This document shows positions 7,182-14,632 of a DNA stretch of 17,048 bases, piece after piece. The translations under genes were made by a program, and so were the position numbers. The DNA is taken from positions 1-17,048 of the forward strand of contig WTAW01000054.1 in assembly GCA_013139435.1 (NCBI GenBank). The letters run 5' to 3'. Each line of letters starts with the position of its first letter. Position 1 is the stretch's first letter. This stretch comes from Candidatus Aminicenantota bacterium (GTDB lineage: Bacteria > Acidobacteriota > Aminicenantia > Aminicenantales > Aminicenantaceae). Below the pieces are notes generated by a model that had not been told where the DNA came from, did not search any database, and was given only the letters and a program-made list of their open reading frames with translations.

Positions 7182-8066
7182 TCAGGAGCGGGGATGGCTT
7201 TTTTTGTAGACATCGATGAGCTGCTTCAAGTCAAGATGCGTGTATTTTTGAGTCGTGGCCAAGCTCTCATGTCCCAAGAGCTCCTGGATGACTCTGAGGT
7301 CAGCTCCTCGGCTCAGAAGATGGGAGGCGAATGAATGGCGGAGAGAATGGGGACTGATCTTCCTCCGCATCGCAGAAAAACGGATATATTTGTCCACCAC
7401 CCTTTCAACCGAGCGAGAGGTTATTCGATCTCCACGATAGTTCAAAAAGAGAGCGTTTTTGTCGATCTCCCCCTTGTGGATTTGGCTTCTCGCCCGGATA
7501 TAGAACGCTAAGCTCTCCTTCGCTATCTTGCCAAAGGGAACGATCCTTTCTTTCTTCCCTTTCCCTCTCACACGGATAAGCCGCTCTTCAAAATTGATGT
7601 CTTCGAGGTTTATCCCGACAAGTTCACTCACGCGCGACCCTGTCGCATAGAGAAGTTCGAGTATGGATTTATCGCGCAGGTCAAGAGGCCTGTGCGTTTT
7701 GGGGAGATCCAAGAATTGCTCCATGTCCTCCTCTGACAGGAACGATGGTACGGGCTTTTCCTGTTTAGGCGTAGCCACCACTTTGGCGGGATTATCCTCT
7801 AACCATCTTTTTCGTATGCAGAATTGGAAAAAAGAGCGGATCGCAGCAAGCTTACGAGCGATAGTCGACTTCTTGTTCCTCTTCTCGTAGAGCGTGGCTA
7901 AAAAGCCGCGCAACACGACATTATCGGTCCTCTTCAGGCTGATATTCTTTTTTTCCAGGTAAACGGCGAGCTGCTTCAGATCTCTTTGATAGCTTACGAT
8001 GGTGTGGGGTGACGCATTTTTCTCATGCTTCAAATATTCAAGAAATGCTTCTAATTCTTTCTTCAT
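7182..8066 (-). CDS. xerC: Tyrosine recombinase XerC/XerD family
   Basis: A 294-residue site-specific recombinase: an N-terminal SAM-like core-binding domain (about 1-85) and a C-terminal catalytic domain. All catalytic residues are present: Arg145 (ATGSRVSEL), Lys169 (RGKGKKER), His240 and Arg243 (PHSLRHSFASH), His266 (LLGHESL) and the nucleophile Tyr275 (TTQKYTHL). Length and lack of extensions match chromosomal Xer proteins that resolve dimers at dif, not phage integrases. Whether it is XerC or XerD cannot be settled without the rest of the genome; the position downstream of dprA-topA favours XerC. The start is ATG 8066 with a weak AAGAAGAG ribosome-binding site. No dif-like site was recognised in the window. 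Confidence 0.93.
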   Translation of the reverse strand: MKKELEAFLEYLKHEKNASPHTIVSYQRDLKQLAVYLEKKNISLKRTDNVVLRGFLATLYEKRNKKSTIARKLAAIRSFFQFCIRKRWLEDNPAKVVATPKQEKPVPSFLSEEDMEQFLDLPKTHRPLDLRDKSILELLYATGSRVSELVGINLEDINFEERLIRVRGKGKKERIVPFGKIAKESLAFYIRARSQIHKGEIDKNALFLNYRGDRITSRSVERVVDKYIRFSAMRRKISPHSLRHSFASHLLSRGADLRVIQELLGHESLATTQKYTHLDLKQLIDVYKKSHPRS

Positions 8067-8123
8067 CTCTTCTTAAGCATTGTACCTTTTTCACTCATTA
8101 AACGAAATAGCTGGAGGATGCAC

Positions 8124-8344
8124 TTCTAAATCCGTGATGTCATGAAAACTCCAAAGCGTTATTGAGTGATCAGATTGTGTGATGGAAAAAACCGTGAGAA
8201 GGGCTGGACGAGCATGGTACATCTCCAAAGGGGAGATGTGAGGGAAGCCCGGATCCGAGCGAAGTTTCCTCGCTGGGGAAACTGAGCGTGTTTTTGATAT
8301 CATACAATCTGATCAATCGGAATGACATCAACACGGATTTGGAA
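8124..8344. repeat. 221-bp imperfect foldback with nested hairpins (possible structured RNA or foldback element)
   Basis: Outer arms: TTCTAAATCCGTG (from 8124) against the complement of the segment ending at 8344, with a shared ATGTCA block. Inner arms: 8167-8183 pairs with 8299-8315 at 16 of 17 positions (TGATCAGATTGT core), and partial pairing continues inward. Inside are two perfect hairpins: ACATCTCC/GGAGATGT (8219-8226 with 8232-8239) and AGTTTCC/GGAAACT (8263-8269 with 8277-8283). GGGCT/AGCCC adds a stem around the first. The total arrangement is multibranched. No ORF here has a ribosome-binding site or recognisable product. It shares no ends with the TA-bounded repeats and I do not recognise it as a known RNA family. 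Confidence 0.65.
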
Positions 8345-8359
8345 ACATAGCGGGATTTA

Positions 8360-8438
8360 ACCTAGATTGTTTACGAGTTGAGTGGTAGCCCGGGTCGGGT
8401 GCTGTAGCGGCGAGGCAGTGGCCCATGAAACTATAGGT
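8360..8438. repeat. 79-bp diverged copy of the TA-bounded palindromic repeat
   Basis: It begins ACCTAGATTGTTTACGAG and ends CATGAAACTATAGGT, with TA at 8358-8359 and 8439-8440. The interior block 8401-8422 matches 12875-12896 at 19 of 22 positions, including the 14-base identity GGCGAGGCAGTGGC. Relative to the 12849 copy it carries about 17 extra bases including CCCGGG. Its right boundary forms the topA stop codon. Confidence 0.75.
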
Positions 8439-10678
8439 TATTTGGAGTTTTGGTCTTCCCAGATCTTCCTCGGCTCCACACTCTGCTTGAAAGAACACTT
8501 CTCATCACTGCAGTACAGATATGGCTTCCCCTTGATAAGGTTTTTCCTGAGAACAAACGGTCGCGCACAATCCGGACAGGCTTGAGCGATAGGCTCATCC
8601 CATGTCGCAAATTTGCATTTCGGGAAACTACTGCATCCATAGAAGATCTTTCCTCTTCTTGTTTTTTTCCGGACGAGTGTCCCTCCACAATCCATAGGGC
8701 AAGCAATACCTGTATCTTTAGTATCCTTTTTCACATATTTGCACTTGGGATAGTTCGAACAGGCTACAAAGGCGCCGTACTTCCCGTGTCTCATGACAAG
8801 CTTTGAGCCACACTCCGGACAATCCTCATCAAGAAGCTTGGCTTCCTTGCGGACCATGCTTTGCTTGTACTGGCAATCGGGATACCCCGAACATGCCTTG
8901 AACCGGCCGAACCGGCCTTCTTTGATCACCAGTTGTTTACCGCATTCTGGGCAGGAATCCTCTAGAGGAATCCCGCCCTTGGCTTTGATCCCTTCAGCCT
9001 TCATCGCTTCATCCAAATCTTTTTCCAAGAGGACATTGTAAGACTTGAGGTAACTCAACCCATCGAGATCCCCTTCGCTGATTCGGTCAAGCTGGTCCTC
9101 CAAGCGGGCCGTGAACTTGAACTCCATGAGATCGGGAAAATTGGTGACCAGATACTCTGACAAGTAAAGCCCTATTTCGGTGGGGATGAATTTCCCTTTC
9201 TCCTTGATGACATAGTCACGTCCCTGGATCGTAGCGATTATCGGAGCGTATGTGCTCGGCCGACCGATCCCTCGCGCCTCCAATTCCTTGACCAAACTCC
9301 CTTCGGTGTACCGGGGAGGGGACTGGGTGAAGTTTTGCTTGGTCTCAAGCTCCAAAAGCTTCAAATCTTCTCCAGCTTGGGCCTTGGGCAGGACATTCTC
9401 CTCCTTCTTTGGCTTCGGATAAAGAACCATGTATCCATCAAACTTCACGACTTCACCCTTGGCCTTGAATTGATACTTTCCGGCTCGGATATCGAATTCT
9501 GTCTCGTCGATCACTGCCAAGCTCATCCGCGAGGCAAGAAAGCGTTTCCAGATCATAGAATAGAGCTTAAATTCATCCTCTTTGAGATAGGGCTTCACCC
9601 GCTCAGGATCACAATCAAACGACGTGGGGCGGATAGCCTCGTGGGCATCTTGGGCCTTTTTTTTGTTCTTGTAAATCCTATCTTTGGATAGAAGATATTC
9701 TTTGGCGTAATTCTCCGCGATATGCTCCCGCGATAGCCGGAGCGCGTCGTCAGAGACCCGGACTGAATCTGTCCTCATGTAGGTGATAAGCCCGACTAGG
9801 CCCTTATCCCCGATCTCCAGACCCTCATACAGCCTCTGTGCCACAGACATGGTTTTTTTGACCGGGAAATGTAAGGAACGAAAACTGTCCTGCTGGAGAG
9901 TGCTTGTGATGTAAGGGGGAGGGGGAGTCTTTTTCTTCTCTCTGAATTCGACATTATGCAGGATAAACGGAAGTTTTTTCACCTCTGTTGCGATCGTTTC
10001 AGCACCGGGGCCATCCTTGATTTTAACTTTTTTATCGTTGATCTTGACCAGATTTGCCCGAAAGGAAGGAGGGTTTGCCGCTTCCAGATGGGCCGCGATC
10101 GTCCAGAACTCTTCAGCCACGAAGTCCTTGATCTCTTTCTCTCTCTCACAGATCAACCGCAGAGCGATGGACTGAACCCGTCCTGCGCTCAGACCTCTTC
10201 CGATCTTCTTCCACAAGAGGGGGCTTATGCGATATCCGACCAGCCGATCGAGGATTCGCCGTGTCTGCTGGGCTCTGATCTTGTCCTGATCGAGTCCTCC
10301 CACCTTCTGAAAAGCTTCTTTAATCCCTTTTTCCGTGATCTCATGCAGCAGAACCCGATAAATACTCTCATTCACATCCTTCAGTAAAACTGAAAGGTGC
10401 CAACAGATCGCCTCTCCCTCTCTGTCCGGATCTGCAGCCAGATAGACCTCATCTGATTTTTCTGCCATCTTCTGCAACCTGGCAACCAGTTCCTCCCTCT
10501 CGGGGATGATCCTGTATTCGGCCTCAAAATCGTGTTCGACATCCACGCCCAGCTTGGACTTGGGGAGATCTCGCACGTGTCCCATCGAAGCACTGACCAG
10601 ATAATCTGGGCCGAGATAACGGTTCACTGTCTTCGCTTTAGCGGGAGATTCTACAATAACCAATCGTTTTGCCATCAT
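8438..10678 (-). CDS. topA: DNA topoisomerase I (type IA)
   Basis: Relaxes negative supercoils by transient single-strand cleavage. The N-terminal Toprim domain holds VIVESPAKAKT and the acidic cluster AADPDREGEA, which binds Mg. The active-site tyrosine is Tyr300 in GLITYMRTDS. The C-terminus carries four zinc-ribbon repeats of the CPxC...C...C type, starting near residue 575 with CPECGKQL and ending with CPDCARPF. The total of 746 residues is normal for bacterial TopA. Two consecutive ATG codons are possible starts: 10678 forms an ATGA overlap with dprA, while 10675 has better spacing from AGGAAG. The TAA stop is built from the TA flank plus the first base of a palindromic repeat, so the exact C-terminus may have been set by that insertion. 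Confidence 0.97.
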   Translation of the reverse strand: MMAKRLVIVESPAKAKTVNRYLGPDYLVSASMGHVRDLPKSKLGVDVEHDFEAEYRIIPEREELVARLQKMAEKSDEVYLAADPDREGEAICWHLSVLLKDVNESIYRVLLHEITEKGIKEAFQKVGGLDQDKIRAQQTRRILDRLVGYRISPLLWKKIGRGLSAGRVQSIALRLICEREKEIKDFVAEEFWTIAAHLEAANPPSFRANLVKINDKKVKIKDGPGAETIATEVKKLPFILHNVEFREKKKTPPPPYITSTLQQDSFRSLHFPVKKTMSVAQRLYEGLEIGDKGLVGLITYMRTDSVRVSDDALRLSREHIAENYAKEYLLSKDRIYKNKKKAQDAHEAIRPTSFDCDPERVKPYLKEDEFKLYSMIWKRFLASRMSLAVIDETEFDIRAGKYQFKAKGEVVKFDGYMVLYPKPKKEENVLPKAQAGEDLKLLELETKQNFTQSPPRYTEGSLVKELEARGIGRPSTYAPIIATIQGRDYVIKEKGKFIPTEIGLYLSEYLVTNFPDLMEFKFTARLEDQLDRISEGDLDGLSYLKSYNVLLEKDLDEAMKAEGIKAKGGIPLEDSCPECGKQLVIKEGRFGRFKACSGYPDCQYKQSMVRKEAKLLDEDCPECGSKLVMRHGKYGAFVACSNYPKCKYVKKDTKDTGIACPMDCGGTLVRKKTRRGKIFYGCSSFPKCKFATWDEPIAQACPDCARPFVLRKNLIKGKPYLYCSDEKCSFKQSVEPRKIWEDQNSK

Positions 10679-11778
10679 ATCTTCCTTTGAAAATTTTTTC
10701 CCGGGCTCTGAGTGATGTATCCTTTGAGCTCCAGTTGAAGAGAAAGAGACAGGATCTCAGAGACAGAGAACTCTGTTTTTTCGACAAGCTCGTCGACTGG
10801 AGTGAGTTCATCGGTCTTTAACAAAACCAGGACCTTCTTCTCGTTGGGAGTCACGGGCAGGAGAGGCTCCTGTGTCTTTGCCTCTTTCTGAGCGAGAAGC
10901 TGGTCTTTAAGCGGCGGAGGCAATTCCTCAGCCACATCCTCCCATCTCTCCACAAGCTTTGCCCCTGTTTTTACCAACCAATTGGTCCCCCGGCTGAGCT
11001 CTGAGGTTGTGTTCCCAGGAACGGCCATTACTTCTCTATTCTGCTCCAGCGCTAACCGAGCCGTGATGAGAGAGCCACTGCGCTTAGTCGCCTCGACCAC
11101 CACCACGGCCAATGATAATCCGCTGATGATTCTATTCCTCATAGGAAAATGATATCCCAAGGGAGGTGACTTCAAGGGAAATTCTGTGATCACTGCACCA
11201 TTCTCTATAATTTTCTCAAAAAGTTTCCGGTTCTCTCGGGGATAGGTCACATCCAACCCAGACCCCATCACTGCCACAGTCTTTCCTCCCTGGAGGGCAC
11301 CCCAATGGGCTACAGAGTCTATCCCTCGAGCCAACCCGCTCACAATGACCATCCCGCGGGTAGCCAGATCGCAAGCGAGTTTCTCGGCCACCGCTCTCCC
11401 GTAGGGTGTGGGCTTTCGAGCGCCTACGATGGAAACAGAAAACTCTTCCAGCACATCGACCTTCCCTGCACAATAGAGGACGCACGGAGGATCAAAAGAT
11501 TCTCGCAAATACGAAGGATATTTCCGATCCTCGAGTGTGAGTATAGTATATTTTTTTCCAGTGAGCTTTTCAATGTCATCCTCCGCCTGATGGAGCGTCC
11601 TGGGGGAGATCAACGCCGCCGCGGTTTCTTCATCGAGGCTTAAAGCCTGAAGGTCTGCGACGGACGTATCAAAGAGATCTCGAATGTTGGAAAAGCGATT
11701 GAGAATCTTTTTGATCGCTTTGAGCTGCTCACTCAGAACAATGTTTAAAGCGACCCAATACTTGAGATTATCTTCCAA
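10675..11778 (-). CDS. dprA: DNA-processing protein DprA
   Basis: Binds incoming single-stranded DNA and loads RecA during natural transformation. A 367-residue protein with an N-terminal SAM-like/HhH region (1-~75), then the DprA Rossmann domain: SIVGARKPTPYGR, GLARGIDSVAHWGAL, VMGSGLDVTYPREN, EFPLKSPPLGYHFPMRNRII, and RSGSLITARLALEQNREVMAVPGN. A C-terminal winged-helix region (DprA_WH-like, about 300-360) follows. The start appears to be TTG 11778, two bases after the uspA stop; alternative internal starts would cut into the conserved KYWVALN segment. The Shine-Dalgarno match is poor, suggesting coupling with uspA. It overlaps topA by ATGA, the common dprA-topA arrangement. Confidence 0.95.
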   Translation of the reverse strand: MEDNLKYWVALNIVLSEQLKAIKKILNRFSNIRDLFDTSVADLQALSLDEETAAALISPRTLHQAEDDIEKLTGKKYTILTLEDRKYPSYLRESFDPPCVLYCAGKVDVLEEFSVSIVGARKPTPYGRAVAEKLACDLATRGMVIVSGLARGIDSVAHWGALQGGKTVAVMGSGLDVTYPRENRKLFEKIIENGAVITEFPLKSPPLGYHFPMRNRIISGLSLAVVVVEATKRSGSLITARLALEQNREVMAVPGNTTSELSRGTNWLVKTGAKLVERWEDVAEELPPPLKDQLLAQKEAKTQEPLLPVTPNEKKVLVLLKTDELTPVDELVEKTEFSVSEILSLSLQLELKGYITQSPGKNFQRKI

Positions 11779-11780
11779 CT

Positions 11781-12659
11781 TTATCTTTTACAGCTTGAAG
11801 GGGGGATCGCAAAGATCGGCATGTGACTGTAGGAGATGACCTTTTCTGTTGTACTTCCCAAGAAGAACCTCTCGAGCTTGCTCTGCGCACAGGTGGAAAT
11901 GACGATCAGATCGATCTTGTGCGTGTCGGCATAGTCGACAATACCCACAGGCGCATGTATGGCACGGGTGACGTCTTCGGTGATCTCGATATCTTCTTTC
12001 TCGCGGCGCTTGCGCTGTTTCAGTTTTTTCAGCACAGCATCCATCATCTCATCAAGAACGCGAGGGGGGAAGGCATAGTCGTGAAGTTCCAGGATATGAA
12101 GAAGAGTGATGTCGGCATCGAACCCTTTGGCGAGCTTCCATGCATAGTCTCTTTCGACCTCTTCTTGTTCAGAGAAATCTGTGGGGACAAGGATTTTTTT
12201 GAAACGAGGTTTTCCGCTTTTCTTTTTCGTGACGAGGATGGGGATATGGGAATGCCGCAGGACTTGATTGGCCACGTTGCCGATAAAAAGGCGTTCGAGC
12301 GCTGAGAGCCCCTTTCGGCCGATAACGATAAGGTCTGCCTTCTCTTCCTCTGCCGTTTCAACGATGACTTTTGCTGCATTTCCATCTTTAATGAGGTATT
12401 TAAACGTCACATCCTTTGCCTTCTGAAAGGATTCGAATTTCCCCACAGCCGCATTCTTCATGTGATCCATTCTCTTTTTCAACTCGTCGATCACGACGAT
12501 CGCCGACTGGTAATGCTCCGGCGAAAACCCGGGCAAGACATGGAGCCCTATGACCTTCGCGTCAAACGTCTTGGCAAAAATACCGGCATACATAAAGGCC
12601 TCTTCTGACTCATCAGAAAAATCGGTCGCCCACAGAATTGTATTCACAATGTCGGTCAT
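11781..12659 (-). CDS. Tandem universal stress protein (two UspA domains)
   Basis: A 292-residue cytoplasmic protein with two Usp folds. Domain 1 (about 1-148) begins with NTILWATDFSD and ends with IPILVTKK; its nucleotide-binding signature G-x2-G-x9-G is intact in IGRKGLSALERLFIGN. Domain 2 (about 152-290) begins with KKILVPTDFSE, but the matching motif reads STCAQSKLERFFLGST, lacking the first two glycines. ATP binding is therefore predicted for domain 1 and doubtful for domain 2 (inference from the family motif). Such double Usp proteins are associated with starvation, redox and anaerobic stress. The start is ATG 12659 with AAGGAG six bases upstream. It is first in the packed uspA-dprA-topA block (2-nt gap to dprA). 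Confidence 0.92.
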   Translation of the reverse strand: MTDIVNTILWATDFSDESEEAFMYAGIFAKTFDAKVIGLHVLPGFSPEHYQSAIVVIDELKKRMDHMKNAAVGKFESFQKAKDVTFKYLIKDGNAAKVIVETAEEEKADLIVIGRKGLSALERLFIGNVANQVLRHSHIPILVTKKKSGKPRFKKILVPTDFSEQEEVERDYAWKLAKGFDADITLLHILELHDYAFPPRVLDEMMDAVLKKLKQRKRREKEDIEITEDVTRAIHAPVGIVDYADTHKIDLIVISTCAQSKLERFFLGSTTEKVISYSHMPIFAIPPSSCKR

Positions 12660-12848
12660 ATGCCTCTCCTTCCCTGTTTGGTTTTTCCTCGGAACGCTAT
12701 TTTAGCAGGAAAAAACGGGGGAGGCTACTTTTTTACAAAATTTGTTTATCATTTTCTGGACCATCCTAGATTCGACCGGAATTGCAGGACTTTTGGTGTT
12801 CTCTATAGGAACGAATATCGCGCTCTTAATTTCTCACTATTAATTATA
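12660..12848. other. Upstream region of the uspA gene
   Basis: AT-rich non-coding stretch. It must hold the promoter of the leftward uspA-dprA-topA block; TAAAAT on the complementary strand near 12700 is a possible -10, but no good -35 sits at the right distance. A rightward reading frame here has no ribosome-binding site and runs into the repeat at 12849, so I do not call it. Confidence 0.4.
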
Positions 12849-12918
12849 GTCTGGATTATTCACGAGTCGAGGTCGCTGCAAAGGCGAGGCAGTGGCATCT
12901 TTTATGAATACTCCAGAT
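12849..12918. repeat. 70-bp palindromic repeat with structured GC-rich core
   Basis: It begins GTCTGGATTATTCACGAG and ends with CTTTTATGAATACTCCAGAT; the arms CTGGATTATTCA and TGAATACTCCAG match at 11 of 12 positions. The core CGCTGC (12874-12879) can pair with GCAGTG (12889-12894) with one G-U, so the whole unit folds as a long hairpin. TA flanks the left side (12847-12848), but the right flank is GA. It lies 18 bp after the stop of the leftward nucleoside transporter, where it could also act in transcription attenuation or mRNA 3'-end protection (inference). Confidence 0.8.
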
Positions 12919-12936
12919 GAGGAAAATTTTCGGAGA

Positions 12937-14247
12937 TTATCGGTTTAAAAGGATGGAACTAGATGTATAGAAAACCCCGGCCACAGCTCCCGTCATCAGA
13001 CAGGCAAGCGTTGCCGCCAACAGAGCGCGGAAACCCAGACGAGAAAGGTCCTTCATCCTCTGGGGAGCAAGGGCTCCGATGCCCCCGACAAATATCGCAA
13101 GCGATGCCACATGAGCAAACCCACAGAGGGCATAAGACGCGATGATAGCGGAACGGGGATGCTGGAGAGTACCCTGAGCCAGTAGTTGAGAAAGGTCCTT
13201 GTAGGAGGCCACCTCTGTGGCCACGGTGCGCTCCCCTATGATCTTGGCGATCTCGAAGGCATCTGCGGGTGGAACTCCCAGGACTAGGGTGAAGGGATAA
13301 GCGATATATCCCAAGAGGGATTTAAACGACCAGTCCATACTCCAGCCGAACCAGCCATTCAGATTTCCGCCAAACCAGCCCAAGATAACATCCAGGAGGG
13401 CCAGGATCCCCAAGAAGGCGATCAAGAGAGCGACGATACCAAAGAGATATTTTAATCCTGTGTTGGCTCCATTGATGATCGCCATAATCAGGTTATCCTC
13501 TCTTTCGTAATGAGGCTTAACGTCCAGACCCAGTGTTTTGGGTTCTTCTACTTCAGGAAAGATGAGTTTCGCCATCACCACGGCTGCGGGGGCAGACAGG
13601 ACAGAGGCCGACACGAGATGCCCTGCGATCATGGGCATTTGGTCCTGGAGAAAAAACACATATATCGCCAGCACTGTGGATGCGATGGTGCCCATGCCTG
13701 CGGCTAAAATCGTCGTCAGCTCGGACTTTGTCATGTCTTTCAAATGAGGCTTCACAACCAGGGCGGATTCCACCCCGACAAATATATTGCTCGATGCGCA
13801 GAGAGATTCCGCCCCGCTGATGCGCATCAGCTTTGTGAAGACACTGGCAAAACCCCTGATGATGAGGGGCATGATCCTCAGATAATAGAGTGCCGAAACC
13901 AGGGCCGCAAAGAATATTACTGTGGGAAGCCCTTGGAAAGCCAGGAAATGCCCCAGGGATGTCTCTCCATCAGCATTTGTTGTTCCTGGGGGCAAGGCCA
14001 ATCGCCCGAATACAAATTTGGTCCCTTCTGTCGCACTTTCGAGGATTGTAACCACAATGTCATTCACAAAGAGAAAAAATTTGGCGCCGATGGGCAGTAC
14101 AAAAATGAAGAACGCGAAGAGAAGCTGCAAGCCTATTCCCCAGATAATGACGCGCCAGTTGACAACCTTCCGATTGTTCGAGCAGAGCCAGGCGAACCCG
14201 GCGATGACAAAAATCCCCACAAAACTGACTAGATTATACAGCTCCAT
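12937..14247 (-). CDS. Concentrative nucleoside transporter (CNT/NupC family) with altered selectivity motifs
   Basis: A 436-residue inner-membrane symporter for nucleosides, driven by Na or H. The CNT layout is visible: an N-terminal Nucleos_tra2_N region (NRKVVNWRVIIWGIGLQ), a central gate domain, and a C-terminal domain ending with GFAHVASLAIFVGGIGALAP. Family hairpin-1 motif GQTEAPL is replaced by GVESAL (Gly158-Val159-Glu160, one residue shorter), and the usual G-x-K-x3-NEFVAY reads GERTVATEVASY (338-349), keeping Glu345 but not Asn or Phe. Substrate preference may therefore differ. The start is ATG 14247; an in-frame TGA lies 21 bases upstream. AAAGAGG abuts the ATG directly, an unusually short spacing, while AGCAGG is 11 nt away. 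Confidence 0.92.
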   Translation of the reverse strand: MELYNLVSFVGIFVIAGFAWLCSNNRKVVNWRVIIWGIGLQLLFAFFIFVLPIGAKFFLFVNDIVVTILESATEGTKFVFGRLALPPGTTNADGETSLGHFLAFQGLPTVIFFAALVSALYYLRIMPLIIRGFASVFTKLMRISGAESLCASSNIFVGVESALVVKPHLKDMTKSELTTILAAGMGTIASTVLAIYVFFLQDQMPMIAGHLVSASVLSAPAAVVMAKLIFPEVEEPKTLGLDVKPHYEREDNLIMAIINGANTGLKYLFGIVALLIAFLGILALLDVILGWFGGNLNGWFGWSMDWSFKSLLGYIAYPFTLVLGVPPADAFEIAKIIGERTVATEVASYKDLSQLLAQGTLQHPRSAIIASYALCGFAHVASLAIFVGGIGALAPQRMKDLSRLGFRALLAATLACLMTGAVAGVFYTSSSILLNR

Positions 14248-14267
14248 CCTCTTTACGACCTGCTTTC

Positions 14268-14296
14268 ATCATACATGTTTTCACTCAATTTTTTAA
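14268..14296 (-). promoter_or_regulatory. Candidate promoter of the nucleoside transporter gene
   Basis: Reading leftward: TTAAAA (14296-14291), a 17-bp spacer, TATGAT (14273-14268; 5 of 6 to consensus). The -35 includes the TA flank and first base of the 17-bp palindrome at 14296-14312, so anything binding that palindrome would contact the promoter. The leader before the ATG would be about 14 nt. Confidence 0.45.
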
Positions 14297-14312
14297 CCTG
14301 AATTATCCAGAT
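14296..14312. repeat. 17-bp solo palindrome ACCTGAATTATCCAGAT, TA-flanked
   Basis: Flanked by TA on both sides (14294-14295 and 14313-14314). Its reverse complement differs from the 17-bp copy at 16066-16082 at two positions, and both are exactly the same length. It looks like two repeat ends fused with the interior lost. An operator is the alternative, since it abuts the nucleoside transporter promoter. Confidence 0.7.
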
Positions 14313-14358
14313 TAAGAAAAAACAGAAAGCATTGGAGGAGGATTTGAACGACACTTGC

Positions 14359-14601
14359 TCAATCGTGTTCGATGGTGATGAGTTTATTTCGAGATTTGTG
14401 ACCCCGGATGATCCTCACCTTTGATATGGGGATATCCAAATGTTCGGCGATCAGCTTGCAAACCTCTCGATTGGCTTCTCCCTTTGATGGTGCGGAGGTC
14501 ACATGTATACTGTATGTGTTTTCACCGTGTTGTGTAATTGCCCGTTTTCGCGCCCGAGGGTGGACTCTGACATCCCAGCATATTTTCTCTTTTGTTTTCA
14601 T
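14359..14601 (-). CDS. yggU: YggU / DUF167 family protein
   Basis: An 80-residue cytoplasmic protein of the small DUF167 alpha/beta fold. The signatures are VHPRARKRAI near residue 13, TSAPSKGEANREVCKLIAEHL in the middle, and KVRIIRGHKSRNKLITIE at the end. The biochemical role is not established; it is widely found next to yggT. The frame is open to an ATG at 14640, but those 13 extra residues are encoded by a palindromic-repeat end and match no family N-terminus, so I choose ATG 14601. The only Shine-Dalgarno-like bases are the AGG at the repeat's terminal CCAGG, seven bases before the ATG. Coupled in order with yggT upstream. Confidence 0.88.
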   Translation of the reverse strand: MKTKEKICWDVRVHPRARKRAITQHGENTYSIHVTSAPSKGEANREVCKLIAEHLDIPISKVRIIRGHKSRNKLITIEHD

Positions 14602-14607
14602 TCTTGA

Positions 14608-14632
14608 ACCTGGATTATTCACGAGTTGAGGC
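14608..14632 (+). repeat. Single left end of the palindromic repeat, between yggT and yggU
   Basis: ACCTGGATTATTCACGAG plus TTGAGG, identical over CTGGATTATTCACGAGT to the copy at 12849. The expected TA flank reads GA (14606-14607). No close right end follows; the next compatible one is at 15065-15096 beyond yggT. A GCGAGGC near 14657-14663 may be a remnant of the structured core, but this is weak. Confidence 0.75.

Noticed and set aside
8091..8303. 70-residue leftward ORF inside the foldback
   Set aside because: It spans inverted-repeat arms, has no Shine-Dalgarno, and no recognisable protein character; structure explains the region better.
9956..10387. 143-residue rightward ORF
   Set aside because: Antisense to topA, where every conserved topoisomerase motif is on the other strand.
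11823..12305. 160-residue rightward ORF
   Set aside because: Antisense to the tandem UspA protein; no family resemblance and no ribosome-binding site.
12660..12920. 86-residue rightward ORF starting at the uspA upstream region
   Set aside because: Its start sits on the complement of the uspA ribosome-binding site with none of its own, and its C-terminus is encoded by a dispersed repeat.
13744..14232. 162-residue rightward ORF
   Set aside because: It lies wholly antisense to the well-supported nucleoside transporter, has no ribosome-binding site, and its composition is a shadow of membrane codons.
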